Origin: Brevibacterium luteolum
GTDB taxonomy: Bacteria > Actinomycetota > Actinomycetes > Actinomycetales > Brevibacteriaceae
DNA: 38,939 nucleotides
NCBI RefSeq assembly: GCF_013004595.1
Contig: NZ_JABEMC010000014.1
Coordinates: 1-38,939 of the forward strand
Direction of reading: 5' to 3'
Positions 1 to 6,811 of this stretch are shown here, in pieces (the stretch's first letter is position 1; each line of letters begins with the position of its first letter). The notes beneath the pieces are model-generated. The model was not told the origin of the DNA. It was given only the letters and a program-made list of their open reading frames with translations, and did not search any database. A program made the translations under genes and the position numbers.

Positions 1-64
1 CGGCCAGCACGCTCAGCACTATCCGGGTCTTCTTCTCCGCCGGAATCGAGGGTGGTCTACCCAT
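1..64 (-). CDS. IS3-family transposase OrfA, N-terminal fragment
   Basis: An ATG at 64 opens a minus-strand frame beginning MGRPPSIPAEKKTRIVLSVL, running off the left edge after 21 residues. This is the typical start of an IS3-family OrfA, whose N-terminal helix-turn-helix recognises the IS ends. A purine-rich stretch (GAAGGAGAG) a few bases upstream is a suitable ribosome binding site. In this family OrfA is normally followed by OrfB, made by programmed frameshifting; that part is outside the window. It has the same orientation as the OrfB tail at the right end. Confidence 0.7.
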   Translation of the reverse strand, partial: MGRPPSIPAEKKTRIVLSVLA

Positions 65-115
65 GTCTGACTCTCCTTCAGGACCTACATAACGGCCCTG
101 CCACTAAGTCTGACG
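1..115 (-). mobile_element. IS3-family element, left window edge (5' part only)
   Basis: The first ~115 bases are the 5' end of an insertion sequence reading leftward out of the window. They hold the OrfA start and its leader. The probable border lies near 110-125, where the asparagine-synthase-like reading frame stops making sense. The bases just inside the border (CGTCAG, then TGGC a few bases on) recur at the inner edge of the IS end at the right of the window, as expected for terminal inverted repeats. The exact terminus and the target duplication cannot be fixed because only one side of this copy is visible. Confidence 0.65.
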
Positions 116-566
116 CGCGACACGACGCAAGCGCCAGGATGATACTTGAATCGATACCTCCCGAGGCGTCGCAGGAGAGGGCGTCGACTCGTTCAGCGCG
201 GACTCTCACCGCTTCGATCATGCGGTCGCGGAGTCGGGCTCTCGATTCTCGGGCGTCGCGATCAGGCGACGGAGGGTACCAATGCTGCTCGACGGACGGA
301 TGCGTTCCGTCAGTGTGAAATGTGAGGAAGTGCCCGGGCGGTACGAGATGCACGTTCTTCCAGGGCGGTTGAAGGCCGAATGGGTATGGGCCTTGAGGAG
401 ATATCGCCCAGGTCGCCAAGATGTCTTCGTCCTCGGTAGCCCCCGCTAGTTCGGCGAGGAGCCTGGCGTCTGTGGCGGCTACCGCCTGCCCCGCGACTGT
501 GACCCAGAAGACCTGGTGTTGCCGAGGCTCATCGTTGTCAGCCGAAGAAGTATCCAACGGCCTCAT
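78..566 (-). pseudogene. Truncated lasso-peptide cyclase (asparagine-synthase family)
   Basis: The product resembles the lasso cyclase that adenylates the Asp/Glu side chain of the precursor and closes the macrolactam ring. Visible signs are the PPi-loop SGGIDSS (residues ~135-141) preceded by SCDA, and the segment YPFGLQPPWKNVHLVPPGHF (61-80) followed by a tryptophan and PP, typical of actinobacterial lasso cyclases. Both ends are broken. From memory of the family, the PPi-loop usually lies near residue 220-235, so about 80-90 N-terminal residues are missing. At ~115 the frame runs into the IS3 end, removing most of the synthetase domain; the last ~12 codons are IS sequence. The ATG at 566 lies inside the precursor gene. 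No in-frame start exists between the precursor stop and the homologous part, which suggests a deletion joined the two. It is not expected to be functional. Confidence 0.75.
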
Positions 567-645
567 GACGGACGCCGATGACGCCGCGAGTCAGCTCACT
601 GAACTCGCCTGCCTCGACGATCGCCGGTGCCTCATACGTCTGCAT
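538..645 (-). CDS. Lasso peptide precursor (35 aa)
   Basis: This small gene encodes a 35-residue peptide with ATG at 645 and TGA at 540-538. A strong ribosome binding site, GGAAGGAG, lies six bases before the ATG. The leader carries the actinobacterial lasso recognition pattern Y-x2-P-x-(L/I)-x3-G-x5-T-x: Y4, P7, I9, G13 and T19, with T19 at the penultimate leader position. Cleavage after R20 would give the core GVIGVRHEAVGYFFG. It starts with Gly and has Glu at core position 8, as needed for a Gly1-Glu8 ring, leaving a seven-residue tail. The next gene on the strand is a cyclase fragment, the usual A-C order. The leader pattern and core are seen in the sequence; the ring and cleavage are inferred from the family. 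A deletion may have altered the C-terminus, since the cyclase N-terminal region is missing directly downstream. Confidence 0.8.
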   Translation of the reverse strand: MQTYEAPAIVEAGEFSELTRGVIGVRHEAVGYFFG

Positions 646-672
646 GATGCACTCCTTCCTACTCACATCCCT

Positions 673-1272
673 TTGCAGCTGAGTATCCAAGGAGTTCCAG
701 GGCATGCCGAGCTGGCCTTGGACAGCGTCGTCGGGGGGATGCGCACCCGGCTTACGCTATTCTCCCCAGAAGAGATCCCATCGTCTATATCTGCGCTTCA
801 GCAGGAAGCCACGGTATATTCCGAGGGATTTCGCCACGTGCATGCCGAGACCTACCTCAGGGAAACCTCCGACAGGGATCGACTCGACGCTTCACATCGG
901 TTTGCCTCGGAGAGCATGCCCAACACAACCGACATCGAAGCGGCATTCTCGCCCGCCATCAGCGTCGTCGACTTGCTCGTCACGATGGGGCAGGTAACAC
1001 AGGCAGCGATCTATCGCCGCGTCGACGAGTCTGCTCGGCGAGGTGAGCTCTGGCTGCGGTCGATGACGATCGATCTGGACAACTCTCCACGAGCCTTACC
1101 CTGCGCTCTTCGTAGCCGGGCGCGAGTTGTGCGTGATCAATTGCTTGTACGCGGGGAACGCCGGACCCACTCTCTCAGGACTGAATCAACGACCGAGGAA
1201 GCTGCCCGGATCCGTGCGGACCTTGCGTACGTGGAGCCGGGATTCACTTCTAATCAAGGAGCAGAGGTATGA
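673..1272 (+). pseudogene. AvrD-like (syringolide-synthase family) protein, C-terminal half
   Basis: The predicted protein resembles the C-terminal half of AvrD, the Pseudomonas syringae enzyme that makes syringolide butyrolactone elicitors. The clearest match is the block AFSPAISVVDLLVTMGQVTQ followed by AIYRRVDE and LWLRSM (about 950-1065); AvrD carries a similar VDL...Q..Q..IY....R...WMR block near its C-terminus. AvrD is about 310 residues, but only about 200 look homologous here. The frame stays open back to 421, yet that part is antisense to the lasso genes and not protein-like. No convincing start with a ribosome binding site is present; TTG 673 and ATG 739 are candidates. I infer loss of the 5' half. 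The stop overlaps the next start (ATGA at 1269), so it shared an operon with the regulator and reductase. An AfsA-type synthase was considered and fits less well. Confidence 0.55.
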
Positions 1273-1880
1273 CGGCTTGCTACGACCAGGTCGGCGGAAA
1301 CGTTCTACATGCCGCCGCCGATCTATTTGTCGAGCATTCGTTTCCCGAGGTAAGTATGCCCGACATAGCTACCCACGCCGGGGTTTCTCTCCAAGCTGTG
1401 CTGAGCGCCTTCCCTACCGTTCACGATATAGGCTCAGCCATTCTCGATCATGAACGGTCCCGCATGCACGCAATCCAGAATGACATCGCTCAACAAGATG
1501 TCCCAGCGCTCGAAGCTATTCCGCTCGCCTTTCGACTAGTAGGCGAGAACCTGGCCGATGACCCCATCGTCCGAGCGGGTGTGTGCCTCGCCTCTGGGGC
1601 GCGGCGATTCTTCCCCGAACGCCGACTCGACCCCTTCCGGACATGGAGGTCCTACCTCAGCGTCCTGCTTGAGACTGCCCGCGAACACGGCAAACTCCGA
1701 GATCACGTTGAATCACGCGAGGCGGCCTGGCTCATCGTTACCGCCGGCATGGGCACGATGGACTACTGCCGAACCAAGAACTTGTGGCATGAAGCTCCAA
1801 ACGAGCTTTCACAAACAGCACGATCAATGATCCAACTCATGGTGCCCACGCACGCCTTGGAGCACGAGGAGCAGCTATGA
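1269..1880 (+). CDS. TetR-family regulator resembling gamma-butyrolactone receptors
   Basis: This 203-residue protein has an N-terminal TetR helix-turn-helix (residues ~10-60: AADLFVEHSF, MPDIATHAGVSLQAVLSAFP) and a ligand-binding half resembling the ArpA/ScbR family. Typical there are DDPIVRAGVCLA (around residue 97) and the later ETAREHGKLRDHVESREAAW segment. Such receptors repress target genes until they bind a small butyrolactone or butenolide. It overlaps the AvrD-like gene and the following reductase by ATGA junctions, so all three are translationally coupled. AAGGAG lies a few bases before the ATG. Pairing a receptor-type regulator with a possible butyrolactone-making enzyme suggests a signal-and-receptor cassette. 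The TetR assignment is firm; the ligand class is inferred. Confidence 0.75.
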   Translation: MTACYDQVGGNVLHAAADLFVEHSFPEVSMPDIATHAGVSLQAVLSAFPTVHDIGSAILDHERSRMHAIQNDIAQQDVPALEAIPLAFRLVGENLADDPIVRAGVCLASGARRFFPERRLDPFRTWRSYLSVLLETAREHGKLRDHVESREAAWLIVTAGMGTMDYCRTKNLWHEAPNELSQTARSMIQLMVPTHALEHEEQL

Positions 1881-2690
1881 ATTCATCCCCAATCGTCCTC
1901 GTGACAGGCGCATCAGGCGGCATCGGTACAGCGACAACCCGCCTACTCCTCCGCGAGGGATACCATGTCATCGCCCACTACGCCGAGAATCTCAGCGCAG
2001 TCACAGCGCTCGCCGAGTACGCCGCCGCACAGGGCCGAAAGTGCTGGCCGGTTCGGGCTGACCTTGCAAACGCGGCTGACATCGAGCAAGTCATTTCTGA
2101 GATCGACACTCTGCTCGGAGATAGCCAAGGCTCGGAGCTAGTCGGAATCGTCAACAATGCCGCGGCGCTGCTCGGACCGTCACTCGAGCAAGCAAGCGTC
2201 GAGAAATTCGACCATTACATGGCACTCAACACGCGCGCACCATTCTTCCTGACCCAACAACTCTCACTGCGAATGGAGAGCGGCGGAAGCATTGTGAACG
2301 TATCATCGGCTGGGGTGCATTTCTCAAACCCCGGAGATATTGTATACGCCATCTCCAAGGCGGCCGTAGAAGCCTTTACCCGGCACGCCGCAGAAGTGCT
2401 CGCTTCGAAGAATATTCGCATCAACGCCGTGATCCCGGGATTCACCGACAATGGACACCCGGCGTTCAGCGAGCCAGAAATCAGGGAATACATGGGAAGT
2501 TTCTCTGTCCTGGGCGATGTGGCTTCCCCCCGACGACGTCGCCGAAGCTGTTGCCTTCCTGCTTTCAAGCCGTTCTCGACGGATCACAGGCACAATGCTC
2601 GACACGAGCGGAGGCAGCGCCCTGGGGGCACGTCCTGCGGGTACATCCGTCTCCTTGCGATCCTTCACTGAGGGCGAGGCGGCCTCCTAA
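1877..2690 (+). pseudogene. SDR-family reductase with 1-nt frameshift
   Basis: This is a short-chain dehydrogenase/reductase. The first ~215 residues include the cofactor-binding TGASGGIG near the N-terminus, NNAA (~92), a catalytic Ser in VNVSSAG, and YAISK with the catalytic Tyr and Lys. After GDVASP the frame goes wrong at a run of six C (2526-2531). Dropping one C restores PDDVAEAVAFLLSSRSRRIT and GTMLDTSGGSALG, the usual SDR C-terminus, ending at 2690. The gene therefore carries either a real +1 slippage mutation or a sequencing error; the catalytic residues are all upstream. In butyrolactone systems an SDR commonly reduces the keto precursor, a plausible role here. It overlaps the TetR gene by ATGA. 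Confidence 0.8.
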
Positions 2691-2906
2691 CAGGAATACT
2701 CCCACTCGGGCGAAAGACACATTGCTGGCATGGCTGGACTCGTCGCTGATGCAAATGACAGGGTGGCGGGACGAAGTACTTAACGCTGGCCCGTTTGGCC
2801 GACAACGGCACTCGTTCTCTGCGCATTGCCGCCCGGAGCTACTACGCTGCCAGGCCGTAGGCTGTAGACTGGAAGCGCAAGCAACTGGTATCCCCCTTGA
2901 GCTTCT

Positions 2907-4285
2907 TCGGCTCGTCGAGCACCAGCAGCTGGTGCGGTGGATCTGCCAGCAGGGCTGCGAGCGCGACTCGGAATCGTTCGCCTCCGGAGAGGTTGCCGAG
3001 CAGCCGGTGGACGGTCTCGGCTCTGAACTGGAACCGGGCTAAGCGGTTGCGCAGCTGGCCGGGTGGAGTCCCCGGCACAGCCGCTGCGACGGTGTCGAGG
3101 ATGCTCCTGTCATGAGCGAGGTGGTCAAGGCGCTGCGGCAGCAGTCCGATCCGGCTGGTGTGGGCGATCGCCTCAACCTGCGGGGTCGTCGGGCTGTCGC
3201 TGCTCAGCGGGTGCAGCAGGGAGGTCACCAGTTGGGTCTTGCCGACCCCGTTGGCGCCGGTCAGGGCGATCTACTGCCGGCCCTGCACCAGAACCGAGGT
3301 GCCGGTGGCGCTGCGCAGTTCGGCGAGCCGGCGTCCGCTGTGGAGGTGGGGGTCGGGCAGGTCGATGATGATCCGGTTATCGCTGCGGATCCGCTCGGAC
3401 TGCTCATCGGCTGACTCCTGCGCGGCTGAGACCTTGGCATCGAGTTCGCCGCGCAGCTTGCCCGCTGAGACCTGCGCTTCGGCTTTGCGCTGGTTCATGA
3501 TGATCTTCGGTTTGCGCTTGTTCTCGAAGTCGGTGCGCGCATAGCGCTGCCGGCGGGCGAGCCTCGTCTGCGCCTCGATCCGCTGTCGCTGCTCGCGACG
3601 CAGCTGCTGTTCGGCGGTGCGCAACGCCTGGGCAGCCGCTTCCTGTTCAGCCTCATGCTGGGCACGGTAGGCGCTGTAGGGGCCGCCCACGACCGACAGC
3701 GACCCGTTGTAGAGCTCGGCGGTCTCATCCATGAGCTCTAAGAGCGTGACGTCGTGGCTGACGACGATGAGCGCCCCTGTCCACGCGGTGATCGTGTCGT
3801 AGAGCCGCTGGCGGGCGCCGCGGTCAAGGTTGTTCGTCGGTTCGTCGAGCAGGACGACGCTGTCACCGGCCAACCGCAGTCCGGTGAGGGCGGTGAGCAC
3901 GGTCTCTCCGCCCGACAGTGTGCCGACCGGGCGGTCGAGGCTGAGGGAGACCAGTCCTGCGCTGTCGAGGGCGGCACGGGCGCGGGAGTCGATGTCCCAG
4001 TCCGCGCCTACGGCCTCGAAGTCTTCGACGGCGACTGAGCCGGATTCGATCGCGCGCAGCGCTGTGAGCTGCCTGTCGATGCCGAGCAGTTCGGCGACCG
4101 TCATGAACGGACGCAGGGTGAGGTTCTGCGGCAGCCAGCCGACGGTGCCGGTGGATGTGACGGTGCCGCCGGCCGGTGCGCCCGGAGTTGAAGGCGGCGG
4201 TGAGACCACAGAACACCGGGGTGGCGTCAGGCCAGGCGAAGGAGAGATCCGTCAGGACGGCGGAAGGGCGGTGAATGATGGACAT
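2907..4285 (-). pseudogene. ABC-F ATPase pseudogene (antibiotic-resistance/ribosome-protection type)
   Basis: The remains show a tandem-ATPase ABC-F protein. The ATG at 4285 starts MSIIHRPSAVLTDLSFAWPD; later come LSGGE, LLDEPTNNLD, a charged linker, a second Walker A (GANGVGKT) and a second LSGGE. There are three lesions. About 4180-4200, the segment that should hold the first Walker A is missing and the frame changes. A TAG at 3268-3270 interrupts the frame just before IALTGANGVGKT. At about 2907 homology stops right after the second LVLDEP, where TNNLD should follow. ABC-F proteins of this kind protect ribosomes from macrolides, lincosamides or similar drugs, but this copy cannot be functional. 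The unrelated ~20-codon tail after the break could be a mobile-element trace; I do not recognise it. Confidence 0.8.
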
Positions 4286-4348
4286 GGGGCTCCAGAGTTC
4301 GTCAGCTGAGTCGCTGACGGCGGAGCCGGAATCACGGCAGCAGCAGCG

Positions 4349-4390
4349 TCAGCGCAGGCCGGGGCGCGATGAACGCTGGTAGATGAGCAC
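4349..4390 (-). CDS. Possible 13-aa leader peptide upstream of the ABC-F gene
   Basis: A GTG at 4390 with GAGGAG seven bases upstream opens a 13-codon frame reading MLIYQRSSRPGLR, then TGA. An overlapping 25-codon frame starts at GTG 4409 and ends at 4332. Both lie in the ~100 bases before the ABC-F start. Resistance ABC-F and erm genes are commonly induced by ribosome stalling on such leader peptides, so this is a candidate attenuator. The downstream gene is now a pseudogene. No alternative hairpins were worked out; the call rests on position, ribosome binding site and short length only. Confidence 0.3.
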   Translation of the reverse strand: MLIYQRSSRPGLR

Positions 4391-4475
4391 GACGTGTCTC
4401 CTCACTCACAATGGTGCCGTGGGCAGCCAAGTGTAACAGCCGCCACCTGCTGCCGCTGGCCACTACCGTTGGGGC

Positions 4476-5258
4476 ATGGACTGTGTGCCCGCTGCTGCGC
4501 TCGACCACCTCGATGCCGCCGATCCCGGTGGAGTGCTCGGCGTGTACCTGTACGGTTCGGCGACCAGCACCGGGCTGTGCCCCGGCAGCGATATCGACCT
4601 CCTCGTCATCACAGCGCGCTCCCTCACCGCGTCCGAACGCCGCGACCTCGTCGCGGTGCTGCTGGAGACGTCCGGCTGGTCCGGGCATGCCGATTCCTTT
4701 CCCGAGGCGGCGGCTCGCAGGCCGATTGAGCTCACGAGCATCGTCCGCCCGGAGACAGACTCCTGGGCGAGCGCACCGGTCATCGACTTCCAGTACGGCG
4801 AATGGCTGCGCGCCGAAATCGCGGACGGCCTGCTCCCCGCGCCCACGCCGGATGCGGATCTCATCATCCTCGCCGCGACGGCAGCCGCCCATCACCGAGT
4901 GCTGCGCGGGCGCCCGCTTGCTGAGCTGCTGCCGCCGGTGCCCGATGGACTGCTGCGCCGCACCGCCGCCGACCTCGCACCGGCCGTGGCAGCTGAGGCC
5001 GCTGGGGATGAGCGCAATGCGCTGCTGACCCTGGCGCGCATCGTCGTCACCGCCGAGACCGGCCGGATCGTGTCGAAAGATGCCGCCGCCGAGGCGGTGG
5101 CCGCGTCCCTGCCCAAGCACCAGCGCAGGCTGCTGGCACGGGCACGGGAGGAATACCTCGGGCACGGGGTGCCAGGCTGGAGCTGGGCCGAGGCAACCGG
5201 TGAAGTCGCCGCGCTGGTGAGTGCTCTCGTTGGCCGGGCCCGCGGTGCGGTGGCGTGA
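4476..5258 (+). CDS. Aminoglycoside nucleotidyltransferase, AadA/ANT(3'')(9) type
   Basis: This 260-residue protein resembles AadA-like adenylyltransferases, which inactivate streptomycin and/or spectinomycin by transferring AMP. The N-terminus has the nucleotidyltransferase signature YLYGSATSTG, then PGSDIDLLVI (residues ~24-46); the two Asp residues of SDID bind catalytic metal. The C-terminal half has the helical domain of the family, including LTLARIVVTAETGRIVSKDAA (~190-210), a well conserved AadA segment. Length matches the ~260-residue family norm and the gene looks intact. It stands alone beside the broken ABC-F gene, so the two may be remains of a resistance island. The exact drug range cannot be read from the sequence; many actinobacterial homologues are intrinsic and uncharacterised. 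Confidence 0.8.
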   Translation: MDCVPAAALDHLDAADPGGVLGVYLYGSATSTGLCPGSDIDLLVITARSLTASERRDLVAVLLETSGWSGHADSFPEAAARRPIELTSIVRPETDSWASAPVIDFQYGEWLRAEIADGLLPAPTPDADLIILAATAAAHHRVLRGRPLAELLPPVPDGLLRRTAADLAPAVAAEAAGDERNALLTLARIVVTAETGRIVSKDAAAEAVAASLPKHQRRLLARAREEYLGHGVPGWSWAEATGEVAALVSALVGRARGAVA

Positions 5259-5282
5259 GCTGGCGGAAGCCAGTGCGCGTGC

Positions 5283-5734
5283 TCAGCGCGGCGCCTGCCA
5301 ATGACGAGCTGCAGGATCGAGGAGACGGCCAGAGAGACGGCTGCGGCGAGGACGAGCGGCAGACCCCATGACGGCTCAGCTTGGACCGGACCGTGGGGCA
5401 CGAGCTCGCCGTCGATGATGTGGTCGTACATGATGTGCGGCCATTCGGCGGTGACGACGCCGACGGCGCCGGTGAACAGGCAGGCGCTGCCGGCCAGGCC
5501 GATCCATCCCCATACGCGCGGATGCCACCCGGTGAGCGATTGGATGGCCATGAGGACGCTGATGGCTGTTCCCGGCCGCAGGAGCCATGTGGCCATCGAA
5601 CGGTCAGCGGCCTGGAGGACGTTGGAGTTGAGCATGGCGAAACCGGGTTCAGCCGATTCGTAGACCGGGAAGCCGATGGTGAGGCCGAGCAGCAGGGGTG
5701 AGGCGATCGCGCACAGGCGGGCGTACTCCCTCAT
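5283..5734 (-). CDS. Small four-helix membrane protein, paralogue 4 (3' end disturbed)
   Basis: This is the last of four tandem paralogous membrane proteins. ATG 5734 overlaps the TGA of the preceding gene (ATGA). It shares the family layout: an N-terminal helix ending in PVYES, two central helices with IQSLTGWHPRVWGWIGLAG, a loop IMYDHIIDGELVP ending PSWG, and a last helix ending LQLVIG (residue ~146). The loop has lost the usual WDG. The siblings stop within 25 residues of that point, but this frame stays open to 4892, antisense across most of aadA. A one-base shift would give a stop near 5283 (IGRR then TGA). I place the end there and suspect an indel, either real or a sequencing error. 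Function unknown. Confidence 0.6.
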
Positions 5735-6213
5735 GCCGGCCCCGGGTTCGCAGCGGCAGGTGGTGCCTGCCGGGCAGCGAGCAGCTGCAGGGTCGCGACA
5801 TGGGCGAGCACTCCTGCCGCGCACACGATGAGCAGCAGGCCGAGCCAGGGTTCGGGGACTTCCATGCCGCCGGTCGGCCGGCCCTGATCGTCGACGCCGT
5901 CCCACATGAGCGAGGGCCGGTTCTCGCCCGTGAAGGCCCCGAACGCACCGACGGTGAGGAAGAACGCGCCGAGGTAGCCGATCCAGGCCCAGATGCCGGG
6001 CCGCCAGCCGGTGAAGGACTGGATGACCATGAGCACGGCGATGAGGATGCCGGGTGCGAGCAGCGCGGCCACCGGTGAGAGGCCGACAGCGGTGAGGACG
6101 TTGACGGCGAGGTCGTCGTAGTGCGCGTCCTCGACGCGCAGCACGGGCACTGGGATCGTGGCCGCCAGCAGCACGAGCGCGGTGATGGAGAGCACACGTG
6201 AGGCGATGATCAT
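5731..6213 (-). CDS. Small four-helix membrane protein, paralogue 3
   Basis: This 160-residue protein of unknown function has four predicted membrane segments (about residues 5-23, 45-66, 72-95 and 125-148). Shared family features are PVLRVED after helix 1, IQSFTGWRPGIWAWIGYLG in the middle, and the loop LMWDGVDDQGRPTGGMEVPE followed by PWLG before helix 4. ATG 6213 overlaps the preceding stop by ATGA, with GGAGGGCGG upstream. Its own stop overlaps the next start in the same way, so paralogues 2-4 are translationally coupled. Confidence 0.7.
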   Translation of the reverse strand: MIIASRVLSITALVLLAATIPVPVLRVEDAHYDDLAVNVLTAVGLSPVAALLAPGILIAVLMVIQSFTGWRPGIWAWIGYLGAFFLTVGAFGAFTGENRPSLMWDGVDDQGRPTGGMEVPEPWLGLLLIVCAAGVLAHVATLQLLAARQAPPAAANPGPA

Positions 6214-6719
6214 GATCCGCCCTCCTCCCCTGCCGGTGCCGGGTCGGCACGCTGAGCCTGGGCGCGCCGGCTGCGATGGGCTGTCACCAGCTGCAGAACC
6301 GAGGCGAGTGCCAGGGTCAGCATGGCTGCGGCGATGAGTGCCGTGCCCCACCAAGGTTCGGGCAGGATCATCCCGCCGGTGGGCATCCCGTCAGCGGTGA
6401 CGCCGTCCCAGAGGATGCCGAACATCCACAGGTTCGACAGCACCGAAACCGCCCCGGCGGCAATGCAGACGCAGCCGGCGAGCCCGATCCAGCCGCCCGC
6501 CCGCGGCAGCATGCCGGTGAAAGCGCAGAAGCACAGGGCCACGGCGGCGAGGACGCCGAGGAAGATCAGCGGTGAGAGCTCACCGGCTGTCGCTGCGGAG
6601 ATGAGGCCGATGTCATCGGAGCTGAATCTGCGGTCGGTGAAGCGCAACACCGGCACCCAGAAGGCCGCAGCGAACAGTGCGACCGTCACGGCGGTCAGGA
6701 CGCGGGTTGTCGTTCTCAT
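6210..6719 (-). CDS. Small four-helix membrane protein, paralogue 2
   Basis: This 169-residue membrane protein has no function I recognise. It shows four hydrophobic segments, PVLRFTDRRFSSDD after helix 1, AFTGMLPRAGGWIGLAG in the middle, and the best-kept loop of the family, ILWDGVTADGMPTGGMILPE followed by PWWG. The C-terminal tail after the last helix is hydrophilic. I chose ATG 6719 because the membrane protein begins there and GGAG lies just upstream; the frame is open to 6815. It lies 92 bases after paralogue 1 and is coupled to paralogue 3 by ATGA. Confidence 0.7.
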   Translation of the reverse strand: MRTTTRVLTAVTVALFAAAFWVPVLRFTDRRFSSDDIGLISAATAGELSPLIFLGVLAAVALCFCAFTGMLPRAGGWIGLAGCVCIAAGAVSVLSNLWMFGILWDGVTADGMPTGGMILPEPWWGTALIAAAMLTLALASVLQLVTAHRSRRAQAQRADPAPAGEEGGS

Positions 6720-6811
6720 ATCTCCAGTCTCTGATGACTCAGCGTGCCGGTGGTGACGCCGCTGTGCCGGTTCCGACACAGGCGCAGGCGGGCACCGCCT
6801 CGGTCGCGCGG

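Noticed and set aside
673..1272. AfsA-type gamma-butyrolactone synthase for the gene before the TetR regulator
   Set aside because: The genetic setting fits AfsA, but the hotdog-domain motifs of AfsA are not visible, while the VDL...Q..Q..IY...R...LWLR block fits AvrD better.
2691..2906. Gene or IS remnant between the SDR and the ABC-F pseudogene
   Set aside because: No frame with recognisable protein character or inverted repeats; the odd tail KKLKGDTSCLRFQSTAYGLA is too short to assign.
4892..6250. 452-codon minus-strand frame spanning three membrane genes and aadA
   Set aside because: Only the part from 5734 to about 5283 resembles a real protein; the rest is out-of-frame or antisense sequence.
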